Positions 1-7,102 are shown, counted from the first letter of the stretch. The stretch: 21,222 nt of DNA from Thermoplasmatales archaeon ex4484_6 (GCA_002254385.1 NJDO01000040.1:1-21222); one strand, 5' to 3'. Notes: generated by a model from the letters alone, not told the origin. A program made the numbers and translations.

Positions 1-344
1 CATCGTGAGTTCGAGGCTCAGCTGAACGGACCGTCGATTTCGTTTTACCGTTCAGCGAGCTTTTTTCAAACATTAGATTATACATTGATCTGTTTGAAAA
101 AAGTTTCACCTCGTAAATTCCTCTCGTCGATTGTTTATAGATTCGGAATTTCGAGGCCCAGCAGAATTAGATCGTCGATTATACATTTCATTCTGCGGGC
201 TTTTTTCAAACAAATAATTAAAAATCGATCTGTTTGAGATCTATTGCATCTCGTAACTCACTCGCGTCGATTTCCTATTCATCGTGAGTTCGAGGCTCAG
301 CTGAACGGACCGTCGATTTCGTTTTACCGTTCAGCGAGCTTTTT
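1..344. repeat. Tandem array of ~140-bp units with three conserved hairpins
   Basis: At least two and a half units are visible, and the array runs off the left edge. Bases 1-65 are identical to 280-344; a diverged middle unit starts near 140. Each unit has hairpin A (16-60, 156-200, 295-339), hairpin B (60-103, 206-237) and hairpin C (109-156, 249-295). A and C share one design: an outer stem of 4-5 bp, a single unpaired base on the 5' side (A in A, T in C), an inner stem of 7-9 bp, and an 18-23 base loop containing CGTCGATT (32, 125, 173, 265, 311). Stem sequences differ between units but pairing is kept, e.g. AAATTCC/GGAATTT versus AACTCAC/GTGAGTT. Each A hairpin is followed by five or six T. 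The function is unknown: structured RNA, protein-binding hairpins, terminators or a recombination array are all possible. Confidence 0.85.
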
Positions 345-352
345 AAATAAAC
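340..352 (+). promoter_or_regulatory. TATA-like element at the end of the hairpin array
   Basis: The T-run after the last A hairpin continues into TTTTTAAATAAACC, a good archaeal TATA match. It would start transcription near 370 and give an 85-90 base leader for the gene at 458. A second, weaker TATA-like stretch (GAAATATA) lies at 421-428. The sequence cannot decide which is used. Confidence 0.4.
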
Positions 353-457
353 CTTGTGAAATCTCCGAATATGGTTTTTCAGTCTGGACCGGCCCTTGCG
401 CGGGATGGATGGGTGAAGTTGAAATATACCCCGGTGAATAACCTGAAGGGTTCATGG

Positions 458-3400
458 ATGGATATCAGGGCCGCTCATATCGTCATATCGTTTCTCCTTC
501 TCGGAGCGCTGCCACTTCTTCCGGGCGGAGCTCCGCTGGAACTGAAGGGGGAGTTCGGGAGTCTGGAGGATCATTCAAAAATGATCGATATCCCGGCGGA
601 ATGGGGAGCTCCCTCCGGGATGGTGCAGGACCAGGAGGGTGATCATGTCCTTGTCCCCTTCTTCTCGTTCGGCGGGTACGGTATGATGATCGCAGGATAC
701 GATGGGTTCATGGAAGCCCCGGAGCCCGTTCTGATCTCCAACGGAACCGAAAGGATCCTTGTGGAGGAGATGTACACCGGAAGGAACATCCTGGAGGGGA
801 GCAGGGGAACGGATGTACTGCTTCGGGATACGGAGGGCGTTCTTTACGGCGTCTCGATCCCACCGGAACCGGAAGGTGCGGTATTCCTGGGACCGGACAA
901 CATCATCCGGTCGGATGTATCGGGAAAGATGGCGTTGGCCGATGTGACCGGAGATGGAGTGAAGGACCTGCTGCACCTCTCCTCCGACGGGAGCTCTTTG
1001 GAACTCTATGAGGGTCCGCTCCCTTCAAGGTTCGGAAAGGCGGTCATGGGACTGCCCCTGGTCATGGAGGACCTCGTTTCGGGTATGGACCTTGACGGGG
1101 ACGGGGTATCCGAGATAGTGATGTGGAACCACCAGGGGAACCGCAGCGGCCTGCTGATATATCATGGCTACACGCTGTCCCTGATGGCATTCCTGTACGA
1201 TGACATGAGAATAGGGAACATCACCCACGGGGATGTGGACGGCAACGGACTGGACGATCTCTTCCTGGAGCACCCGGAAGCTCCGGGAGGAGGGGAGATC
1301 CGCGTCCTATTCGGTGAGACCGTGGGATTCGACACCAATATCACATCGGATGGATGGGGGTTGGCGGGGAACGGGACATTCGGTTTTTCCGGCATGGAAA
1401 GGATGATTCTCAGGGACCTTGACGGGGACGGAAAGGACGATCTTCTCATCGGAGCTCCCTTGGCGGATGAAGGCAGGGGTCGGCTTCTGTTCATCCATGG
1501 AGGTCCTTTCTGGGATCGAAGGCTGACCGGCCGACCCCTGGTGGCGGACGCGGAGTTGAGAGGTATCGATGTGACGGACAGCCTGGGATCGGGAATATAC
1601 ATTGCGGATGATCTTGATGGTGACATTCTCCCTGACGTGATTGTACCCGTCGGCGGAAAGCTTGCCCTTGTCAGGGGGGAGAGGAATTCCGTGCCGCGGG
1701 GGATAAACAATCCCGGATTCGAGGATGAGGAGGGAGCCGAACTCGCATCGGCGGAGATGGGTTCGACGATCATACTGCGGTGCACGGCTTCGGGCGGGAG
1801 CAACTCGACCGTGGACACTCTCAGGGCCATCATATTCACGCAGAGGAAGGAAGGCTCCACTTCCACCTGGATCTATCTTCAGGAGACCGGCCCCTCAACG
1901 GCCGTGTACAGCGGGAGACTGCTTCTGGGAAGGTCATCCGTGCCGGGGAGATCGCTCGGGGTTGTCATGAATGACAGGGTCTTCTACAACATCTCGGGCG
2001 AGACGGGAGGCGGGCTTCTCGTAAAAGGAGTCGCCGGTCAGGAGGATCCCCCCTTCTTCCTGGAAGGCGGGGAGGAAACGAGTGTGCAGGAGGATTCGGA
2101 ACTGGAAATGGTCATACGGGCATGGGACCCCGAGACCGGGAGCGTCAACTGGAGCTTCGACGATCTGCCTGCATGGCTGGGTGTGATATCCCAGGGTTAT
2201 TCTCACGGGAGCATGTACGTTACATTAGGGGGGATCCCGGACAACGGAGATGTGGGCTGGAACAATTTCACCGTTGTGATTGAAGCCGGCGGCCTCGAAT
2301 CCTCAACATATGTCCAGTTGTATGTTTTCAACAGAAGACCCATGATACACCAGCTGTCCGTTGCCAGACAGGCATGGGAGGGGAGTCTCTACGGATCCGG
2401 GTTCTTCTTCGAGGAGAAAGGGGGCGGCCTGAGCTTCAGCATCTCATCCGAGGGGCCCGTGGAGGATTCCTGGCTTTCGGTTTTCGAAAACGGCTCCGTG
2501 TCCGGTACTCCGGGGAACAGGCATGTGGGAGAATGGACCGTGAACCTGACGATCGATGATGGGAACGGAGGCAGGGATTGGTTCGTCTGGTCCATCACTG
2601 TGATAAACAAGGACCCTGTCGTGACCCCTCCCTACTTGAGATACTGCGTAGAGCACGTGCCCCTGACGCTGGATTTTCGATGTCCGGATGAGGGGGACGG
2701 GATGACGTTCTATGCTCTTCGCCGTTCCTCGCAGCCCGTGGACCTTGATCCTGTCAACGGAACGGTCTCCCTGGTCCCGAGGCATGATGCCGGTGAGGTC
2801 CATACGTTCCTGGTTATCGAACTTGCGGTCGAGGACGTCCACGGAGGAGAGACGGATGTAACCTTCAGTATAGAGGTGAACAATACAGCCCCCACTTTCA
2901 TCGTTCCCGAGCTTCCCGATATGCTGGTCGCGGGAGAGAGGTACGGGTTCGACCTGGATTCGAACGAGGAGGGCGAGGGTGCGGAGTACCTTATATCCTC
3001 GACCCTTCCTTTCATTTCCGTTGATCACGGTTCGTCGGCGGAGATGTTCAGGGACACGGGTGTGATCCACGTTGAACCATGGAACATGGACGCTGGTGCC
3101 CACTCGCTGCACATCTCTGTCACCGACGGCCTGTCCGGCACCGACCTGTTCTGGAACTTCACCGTTGTTGGCAATTCCTCGTTCGGGGACCCTTCGGTCA
3201 ACATCACCTTGATCAAACAGGGCGGTGGAAGGATGGTCCTCTACGTGGACCTTGCTCCCGGAGGATATGAACCGGTATCCCTGCGGATCGTTGTGAACGG
3301 GACCGGGTCTCTTCCGGATGATGCCGGGACCTCCTTCCTTGAGAGGTCGCCCGGGGACGGGTACTACACAGTTGATGTCTCTCCATTCAACGGCTCGTCG

Positions 3401-4066
3401 GTCCGATTGAATGTCCTCCTCGAGGTGGGGATCTCCGGGCAGTGGACACGGACTGTCCGCGGTGAATGGACGTTCCCGCTTGAGGGAGAGGATACGGGGG
3501 GAACAAGTGGCTCGAGGGAGTTCCTCCTGATCGCGGCAGCCGTTTTACTGTTCTCCGTCATGATCATGATCCCGCTTCTCCTCTTCGAGAGAACCTCGTT
3601 CAGGATACAATCCACATTCCTGAGGGGACAGGTCAAGGAGGAAAGTGTCCTCCCGCTCATTCATGAAAGACCCGGGATCGGCTTTTTTGAACTGCTTTCG
3701 TCCTCGGGAGTGTCGAGGGGCGACCTCATCACAACCATAACATATCTGGAATCCAGGGGCATGGCAAGGGCGGTGGAGGATGGCAGGAAGGTCAGGTTCT
3801 GGCCGATGATGGGGTCCTTCGTGGATCTGCCGCTTCTTCTGGGCAGAACCGAGAGGAGGGTCGTGTCGATGTTTCTTGAGAAACGTGAAATGGACCTTGC
3901 GGAGGCCGTTTCCGTTTCGGGAATGAAGGAGGTGAGAGTGGAGCGGGCCATATCCATGCTCCTGCTGAAGGGGGTGCTCGAGAGAAGGACGCATCGGGGG
4001 AGGGAGCTCTACAGGATACCTTCGAAGATGGTCAGAAGTGTGAAAAGGGTCCTTGAGGGTCCCTGA
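458..4066 (+). CDS. Membrane-anchored surface receptor-like protein: FG-GAP propeller, Ig-like domains, TM, cytoplasmic winged helices
   Basis: This 1202-residue protein probably binds an outside ligand and carries DNA-binding-type domains inside the cell. I chose ATG 458 because GAAGGG lies 7 bases upstream and a signal peptide follows at once (MDIRAAHIVISFLLLGALPL). Five calcium-loop repeats, DxDGDGxxD-like, fall near residues 162, 211, 259, 320 and 385, as in FG-GAP/integrin-type beta-propellers. About residues 570-990 look like Ig/cadherin-like beta-sandwiches of the putative-Ig kind, with many NxS/T sequons. A membrane helix sits at about 1021-1044. The last ~150 residues are helical with two winged-helix-like segments (around GVSRGDLITTITYLESRGMA and SGMKEVRVERAISMLLLKGV). 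No enzyme motif is visible. The domain calls are good; the role as a one-component membrane regulator is an inference. Confidence 0.85.
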   Translation: MDIRAAHIVISFLLLGALPLLPGGAPLELKGEFGSLEDHSKMIDIPAEWGAPSGMVQDQEGDHVLVPFFSFGGYGMMIAGYDGFMEAPEPVLISNGTERILVEEMYTGRNILEGSRGTDVLLRDTEGVLYGVSIPPEPEGAVFLGPDNIIRSDVSGKMALADVTGDGVKDLLHLSSDGSSLELYEGPLPSRFGKAVMGLPLVMEDLVSGMDLDGDGVSEIVMWNHQGNRSGLLIYHGYTLSLMAFLYDDMRIGNITHGDVDGNGLDDLFLEHPEAPGGGEIRVLFGETVGFDTNITSDGWGLAGNGTFGFSGMERMILRDLDGDGKDDLLIGAPLADEGRGRLLFIHGGPFWDRRLTGRPLVADAELRGIDVTDSLGSGIYIADDLDGDILPDVIVPVGGKLALVRGERNSVPRGINNPGFEDEEGAELASAEMGSTIILRCTASGGSNSTVDTLRAIIFTQRKEGSTSTWIYLQETGPSTAVYSGRLLLGRSSVPGRSLGVVMNDRVFYNISGETGGGLLVKGVAGQEDPPFFLEGGEETSVQEDSELEMVIRAWDPETGSVNWSFDDLPAWLGVISQGYSHGSMYVTLGGIPDNGDVGWNNFTVVIEAGGLESSTYVQLYVFNRRPMIHQLSVARQAWEGSLYGSGFFFEEKGGGLSFSISSEGPVEDSWLSVFENGSVSGTPGNRHVGEWTVNLTIDDGNGGRDWFVWSITVINKDPVVTPPYLRYCVEHVPLTLDFRCPDEGDGMTFYALRRSSQPVDLDPVNGTVSLVPRHDAGEVHTFLVIELAVEDVHGGETDVTFSIEVNNTAPTFIVPELPDMLVAGERYGFDLDSNEEGEGAEYLISSTLPFISVDHGSSAEMFRDTGVIHVEPWNMDAGAHSLHISVTDGLSGTDLFWNFTVVGNSSFGDPSVNITLIKQGGGRMVLYVDLAPGGYEPVSLRIVVNGTGSLPDDAGTSFLERSPGDGYYTVDVSPFNGSSVRLNVLLEVGISGQWTRTVRGEWTFPLEGEDTGGTSGSREFLLIAAAVLLFSVMIMIPLLLFERTSFRIQSTFLRGQVKEESVLPLIHERPGIGFFELLSSSGVSRGDLITTITYLESRGMARAVEDGRKVRFWPMMGSFVDLPLLLGRTERRVVSMFLEKREMDLAEAVSVSGMKEVRVERAISMLLLKGVLERRTHRGRELYRIPSKMVRSVKRVLEGP

Positions 4067-4092
4067 AGGGATAAGACCCGGGGGAGAAAGGT

Positions 4093-4260
4093 TCACTCGT
4101 TCTCTTCGAGAATGTCCTTGGCAATGTTCTCAAGGAGTTCTTCCAGGGTGTCGGTCCTGTATTCCCTGATGGGTTTCTCCTTGGACTTGTGGGCGATGAT
4201 CTTTGCCAGGAAGTAGTTGTTTCCCTGGAAGACCTCAACGTCGTATAAGGTGTCGGACAT
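4093..4260 (-). CDS. Small conserved-looking protein of 55 residues, unknown function
   Basis: The ORF starts at ATG 4260 with a G-rich Shine-Dalgarno (GGGGGG) about 7 bases upstream and ends at TGA 4093-4095. The product begins MSDTLYDVEVFQGNNYFLAK and ends in an acidic helix (DTLEELLENIAKDILEENE). It is charged, soluble, and has no cysteine or membrane segment. An N-terminal beta-hairpin plus a C-terminal amphipathic helix is a reasonable reading. It lies 39 bases downstream of tRNA-Phe on the same strand and has no clear TATA box of its own, so it may be transcribed with the tRNA. I do not recognise the family. Codon use resembles that of neighbouring genes and the RBS is well placed, which supports a real gene. 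Confidence 0.7.
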   Translation of the reverse strand: MSDTLYDVEVFQGNNYFLAKIIAHKSKEKPIREYRTDTLEELLENIAKDILEENE

Positions 4261-4299
4261 CACTATTCCCCCTTGCTCTGCTTTTCCGGATTCAAAGGA

Positions 4300-4372
4300 T
4301 GCGGTGGGAGTGACTTGAACACCCGGCCTTCTGATCTTCAGTCAGACGCTCTCCCAACTGAGCTACCACCGC
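4300..4372 (-). tRNA. tRNA-Phe (GAA)
   Basis: The reverse strand folds as a full 73-base cloverleaf. The acceptor is GCGGTGG/CCACCGC with discriminator A, the D-arm has GCTC/GAGC, and the anticodon stem TCTGA/TCAGA encloses loop CTGAAGA with anticodon GAA. The T-arm is GGGTG TTCAAGT CACTC with one G-U pair. CCA is not encoded and no intron is seen. A TATA box (CTTTTTATAC on the minus strand, 4403-4412) lies about 35 bases upstream. Confidence 0.97.
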
Positions 4373-4401
4373 ATGTCTTGGCGCAACGGGATATCCATTC
4401 C

Positions 4402-4412
4402 CTGTATAAAAA
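4402..4412 (-). promoter_or_regulatory. TATA box of tRNA-Phe
   Basis: The minus strand reads CTTTTTATAC here. Initiation about 25 bases downstream falls near 4380, just before the mature tRNA 5' end at 4372. Confidence 0.6.
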
Positions 4413-4564
4413 GCTTGATGAAAACGGCGGCCATCTTCGCCGCGGAGGGCTGTCCATGACATCGTTTCCCGGACCGGTGTCCCGGCGTTCATCGATCGTG
4501 TCCATACCGGGTTTTTTTCTGCAAAGGATTAAATGTCATTCCCGTAATCAAACACCGGTCCGAA

Positions 4565-4951
4565 ATGGTAGACAGGAAAGAACCCGATCCGGGAAAGGTG
4601 AGGAAGGAACTCCTTCAAAAGCTCGAGAACCCCCTGGGCTTCATAGGTGAAAAGAGACTTTCCCATGTATGTTTCAGGGGAGAATGGACAAGTGTCGATG
4701 AGTTGATGCGGAAGGCGAAAAGGGGTCCGGGGGAGAAGGACCGCGTACTTTCCTCGCTGAGAGAGAGGCTGGATGAGATAAGATGCGTCCTGAGGGATGA
4801 AGATCCCACGAAGAGCGAGTCCATCACCCTCTTCGAGGAAGCGGTTGCCGTGAAGAGAGCCATATACATTCTTCGGAACGGGGTTCTGGACGAGGAAGAT
4901 CCGAATACCGACATGAAGAGATGGCTGAGATATGGAAGGTCCATATCGTAG
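4565..4951 (+). CDS. Hypothetical protein, 128 residues, helical and charged
   Basis: I do not recognise this protein. It starts MVDRKEPDPGKVRKELLQKL and is rich in Lys, Arg, Glu and Asp, with helices predicted by eye over most of its length. There are two Cys but no CxxC metal site, no signal peptide and no membrane segment. The start at 4565 is supported by a TATA-like TTAAAT at 4529-4534, about 30 bases upstream, which implies a very short or absent leader; there is no clear Shine-Dalgarno. It converges on the zinc-repeat gene with only two bases between the stop codons, so the two transcripts probably overlap at their 3' ends. Confidence 0.7.
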   Translation: MVDRKEPDPGKVRKELLQKLENPLGFIGEKRLSHVCFRGEWTSVDELMRKAKRGPGEKDRVLSSLRERLDEIRCVLRDEDPTKSESITLFEEAVAVKRAIYILRNGVLDEEDPNTDMKRWLRYGRSIS

Positions 4952-4953
4952 AT

Positions 4954-5592
4954 TCAGAGGAACCAGTTCTTCAATTCGTGGAATTCTCCGGAGATATCGG
5001 ACAGGTCAAGTTCGTGTCCCACTCCGGTACCACCGCAGTGTGTGCAGTATCCTGTCCCCTTGCATTCCGAGCAGCTGCCGAACCCGTTGCAGTAACTGCA
5101 TTCCTTCGTTCCCTTGCACCGGATGCACTGGCCGGTACCCTTGCAGTGTGTGCAGTCGTCCGAATTGACCCCCTTGCATGTCGGGCACAGTCCGCTCCCG
5201 CCGCAGTAGGAACATCTCTTTGTCCCCCTGCACATGATGCAGATACCGGTCCCCCCGCATTCCCTGCACTTCCCCGTCCCCCTGCAGTGGGTGCATCTGC
5301 CCGTTTCTTTCGCAATGCCGGCCTCCATGAGGTCCTCCCACCCCTCTCTCCCCCTTCCCAGCCTCATCTTGGATGCGGACATCAGGAACCATGCATCCAG
5401 GTCTCCCGGGTTCTGCCTGACAACATCCGTGAACCTGTCAAGGGCTTTACCGAAATTCTTCTCTTCAAGGTATGAAAGACCCTGCCGCAGTGTCGATTTG
5501 AGGGCGGAGATGGAGGGAAGCCTCTGCTGACATTTTGCACAGTAGAGCTCCCTGTCGTTGTTCTCCTCCCCGCATCGGGGACATTTCAGCAT
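4954..5592 (-). CDS. Zinc-ribbon / TPR-like / DnaJ-type CxxCxGxG repeat protein
   Basis: The 212-residue protein has three parts. Residues 4-21 form a CxxC...CxxC zinc ribbon (C4, C7, C18, C21). Residues ~34-80 form a TPR-like helical pair (LRQGLSYLEEKNFGKALDRF). Residues 100-191 hold ten consecutive CxxCxGxG-type repeats of about 9 residues. DnaJ has four such motifs binding two zincs. Here units 3-6 and 7-10 align as a duplicated four-motif block (CIMCRGTKRCSYC versus CIRCKGTKECSYC). There is no J-domain. The ATG at 5592 is preceded by GGTGAT. It sits 15 bases after the ftsZ-like gene on the same strand, so they very likely form an operon. A zinc-dependent protein-binding or assembly role is an inference from the family; the partner is unknown. 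Confidence 0.85.
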   Translation of the reverse strand: MLKCPRCGEENNDRELYCAKCQQRLPSISALKSTLRQGLSYLEEKNFGKALDRFTDVVRQNPGDLDAWFLMSASKMRLGRGREGWEDLMEAGIAKETGRCTHCRGTGKCRECGGTGICIMCRGTKRCSYCGGSGLCPTCKGVNSDDCTHCKGTGQCIRCKGTKECSYCNGFGSCSECKGTGYCTHCGGTGVGHELDLSDISGEFHELKNWFL

Positions 5593-5607
5593 GTTATCAC
5601 CGCTTCC

Positions 5608-6465
5608 CTAACGGATGAACTGTACACCGAAGCGCTCCTCTCTCCTGGTGTATCCTCTTTCCTTCTCACCGAAGGCACCCACGGTCTTGCCGGAGATCTG
5701 CTCGGACGTTACTCCCACAAGGACCAGCATTACCCTGATGGCACCCCTGAGCTCGGGGTCTATGTAAGCACCCCAGATTATCGAAGCGTTCCTGTTGATC
5801 CTCTCGTTTATGAATTCGGCAACGGTCTCTGCCTCGGTGACGGTCATGTCCTCTCCGCCCGTGACGCATATCAACGCTCCGTTTGCGGAGGAGATGTCAT
5901 ATTCAAGAAGGGGGGAGTTGATGGCTTCCTCGACGGCCTTGACAGCCTTTTCGTTCCCCTCGTCCGATTCCCCGATCCCTATCACCGCGACTCCACCGCC
6001 CTTCATGATGGTCTTGAGGTCCGCAAAGTCCAGGTTCACAAGTCCCACCTTGGTTACCATCTCGGTTATACCCTTGATGGCCTTCATCAGGATCTCGTCC
6101 GCCACCTTGAAAGCCGCGTTCAGGGGAAGCCGCGGGACGAGTTCGAGGAGCTTGTCGTTGGGTATGACGATAACGGTGTCCGAGTTCTCCTCCAGTTCGG
6201 CGAGCCCCCACTCCGCATTCTCCATCCTTGTTATGCCTTCCTCGACGATCCTGTTGATGGTGTTCGAACCGCCTCCGCCACATCCCACGATCTTGATGTT
6301 GGTTCTGAGGGTAGAGAGCACTCTCCTGAGCTCCTCATCCTCCGGGTTCGATTCCACCTGGACCGGGGATTCCTGGATCTCAATATCCCGTTCGGTCCTT
6401 TCTTCATCTGCCGTTTTCTTGTCGTACTTGTTCATATACTCGTTTATTATGGACTTGAATCCCAC
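5608..6465 (-). CDS. FtsZ-family protein lacking most of the GTP-binding core
   Basis: FtsZ is the tubulin-like cell-division GTPase, normally near 370 residues. This one has about 285. A charged N-terminal extension is followed by the T1 loop (IKIVGCGGGGSNTINR). The sequence then jumps within NRIVEEGI-T-RMENAEWGL (DNA near 6225-6235) straight to the segment that in normal FtsZ follows helix H5. Roughly 95-100 residues are absent, including the T2-T3 loops and the GGGTGTG signature (T4). The second half is intact: DTVIVIPNDKLLELVPRLP, the T7 loop NLDFADLKTIM with its catalytic Asp, and the C-terminal domain. Reading frame and codon use are undisturbed. I place the start at GTG 6465 because GGAGGA lies 6 bases upstream; ATG 6471 abuts that site. 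As encoded it should not bind GTP normally. It could be a modulator, a decaying paralogue or an assembly deletion. Confidence 0.9.
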   Translation of the reverse strand: MGFKSIINEYMNKYDKKTADEERTERDIEIQESPVQVESNPEDEELRRVLSTLRTNIKIVGCGGGGSNTINRIVEEGITRMENAEWGLAELEENSDTVIVIPNDKLLELVPRLPLNAAFKVADEILMKAIKGITEMVTKVGLVNLDFADLKTIMKGGGVAVIGIGESDEGNEKAVKAVEEAINSPLLEYDISSANGALICVTGGEDMTVTEAETVAEFINERINRNASIIWGAYIDPELRGAIRVMLVLVGVTSEQISGKTVGAFGEKERGYTRREERFGVQFIR

Positions 6466-6497
6466 GGCCATTCCTCCAGTAGGTGTCTCCCTTTTTT

Positions 6498-6516
6498 ATT
6501 CTAGGGGACCTAGAAT
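6498..6516. promoter_or_regulatory. Perfect palindrome in the ftsZ-like leader
   Basis: ATTCTAGG-GGA-CCTAGAAT is an 8-bp perfect inverted repeat with a 3-base centre. It lies just downstream of the expected start site for the ftsZ-like gene (TATA at 6544-6552) and about 30 bases before its start codon. That is a typical archaeal repressor position. The binding protein is unknown; a hairpin in the leader RNA is the alternative. Confidence 0.55.
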
Positions 6517-6542
6517 TACCCCCACCCACCATTGCGATTTCC

Positions 6543-6553
6543 GAATATATAAG
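6543..6553 (-). promoter_or_regulatory. TATA box of the ftsZ-like operon
   Basis: The minus strand reads CTTATATATTCGG. Transcription would start near 6522 and give a leader of about 55 bases that includes the palindrome at 6498-6516 and the GGAGGA site at 6472-6477. Confidence 0.6.
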
Positions 6554-6785
6554 TTTTGTAAAAAAAACAATGAACACTTCCAGATTGTGTTCGATGAAAG
6601 GATGGGAGAGGCTCCGTAAAATAGGTTGTTTTGGGGACCTTGCCACGTTCCAGAGTTGATCGATTATCCCATGAATTCCTCCGGTGGAGAGATCCTCCAT
6701 AAGGCAGGGATGTGTTTCCGGGAATAATCAACAGGTACCTGAAACAACAATACCTTGAGGGAATTGTTCGTATCGATATGCAGAA

Positions 6786-6807
6786 AAATTTAAATATCCT
6801 TAAATTT
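6786..6807. repeat. AT-rich inverted repeat AAATTTAA-N6-TTAAATTT
   Basis: This is an 8-bp perfect inverted repeat about 25 bases upstream of the TATTATATAT promoter element at 6831-6841. It could be an operator or simply promoter-region AT richness. The 6560-6785 stretch to its left holds no gene or structure that I can support. Confidence 0.3.
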
Positions 6808-6830
6808 GAACCTCTTTTTTTTGATAATCC

Positions 6831-6841
6831 TTATTATATAT
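6831..6841 (+). promoter_or_regulatory. TATA box for candidate RNA or small ORF
   Basis: TTATTATATAT is a strong TATA match. Initiation would fall near 6860, at or just before the CGGGGCTAGG run that begins the structured stretch described at 6861-7000. Confidence 0.5.
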
Positions 6842-6860
6842 CTTAATGATGAGAAGAGCA

Positions 6861-7000
6861 CGGGGCTAGGATGAGAATGACTTGGTTGATGAACATAGGT
6901 CTTCCGCCGCCCTTCGATCTGTGCGGGACCTGCGGCAACCTCCGTATTCCCGCGAGATCTGACATACCCTGAAACCCGTCCGGGGCATCCTGCCCCGGAC
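6861..7000 (+). ncRNA. Candidate structured RNA (or 33-residue ORF) between ftsZ and dCMP deaminase
   Basis: A TATA box at 6831-6841 is followed by a GC-rich stretch with two strong hairpins. The first is GATCT-gt-GCGGGA pairing with TCCCGC-g-AGATC (6916-6928 with 6948-6959). The second is GTCCGGGGCA-TCC-TGCCCCGGAC (6978-7000), perfect over 10 bp. CGGGGC at 6861-6866 could also pair with GCCCCG at 6992-6997. A 33-codon ORF (6871-6972, MRMTWLMNIGLPPPFDLCGT...) overlaps the first hairpin and contains a CxxC, but has no good Shine-Dalgarno. I favour a non-coding RNA, though a small zinc-type peptide followed by a terminator hairpin is possible. No known archaeal RNA family is recognised. Confidence 0.4.
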
Positions 7001-7072
7001 ACTCGATCCGGAGGCCGTCTGGGAGGAGATACATTTTATGTGGAAAAAAAATGACCCGGATATCCCATCCAA

Positions 7073-7081
7073 GATTAAATA
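7073..7081 (+). promoter_or_regulatory. TATA box of dCMP deaminase gene
   Basis: GATTAAATA lies about 25 bases before ATG 7103, so the transcript is expected to be leaderless. This agrees with the lack of a Shine-Dalgarno sequence. Confidence 0.6.
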
Positions 7082-7102
7082 TGATCATTCATTTACGGTC
7101 GT

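Noticed and set aside
1..344. CRISPR array
   Set aside because: The period is about 140 bp with structured, non-identical units and no repeat/spacer alternation; no cas genes are present.
1168..1866. 232-codon minus-strand ORF inside the first surface protein gene
   Set aside because: Ser/Pro-rich antisense frame with no start signals; the plus frame carries the FG-GAP motifs.
4273..4650. 125-codon ORF spanning tRNA-Phe
   Set aside because: It reads through the antisense of a perfect tRNA and overlaps the start of the next gene in another frame.
5795..6619. 274-codon plus-strand ORF opposite the ftsZ-like gene
   Set aside because: It is a low-complexity Ser-rich frame antisense to a clearly conserved protein.
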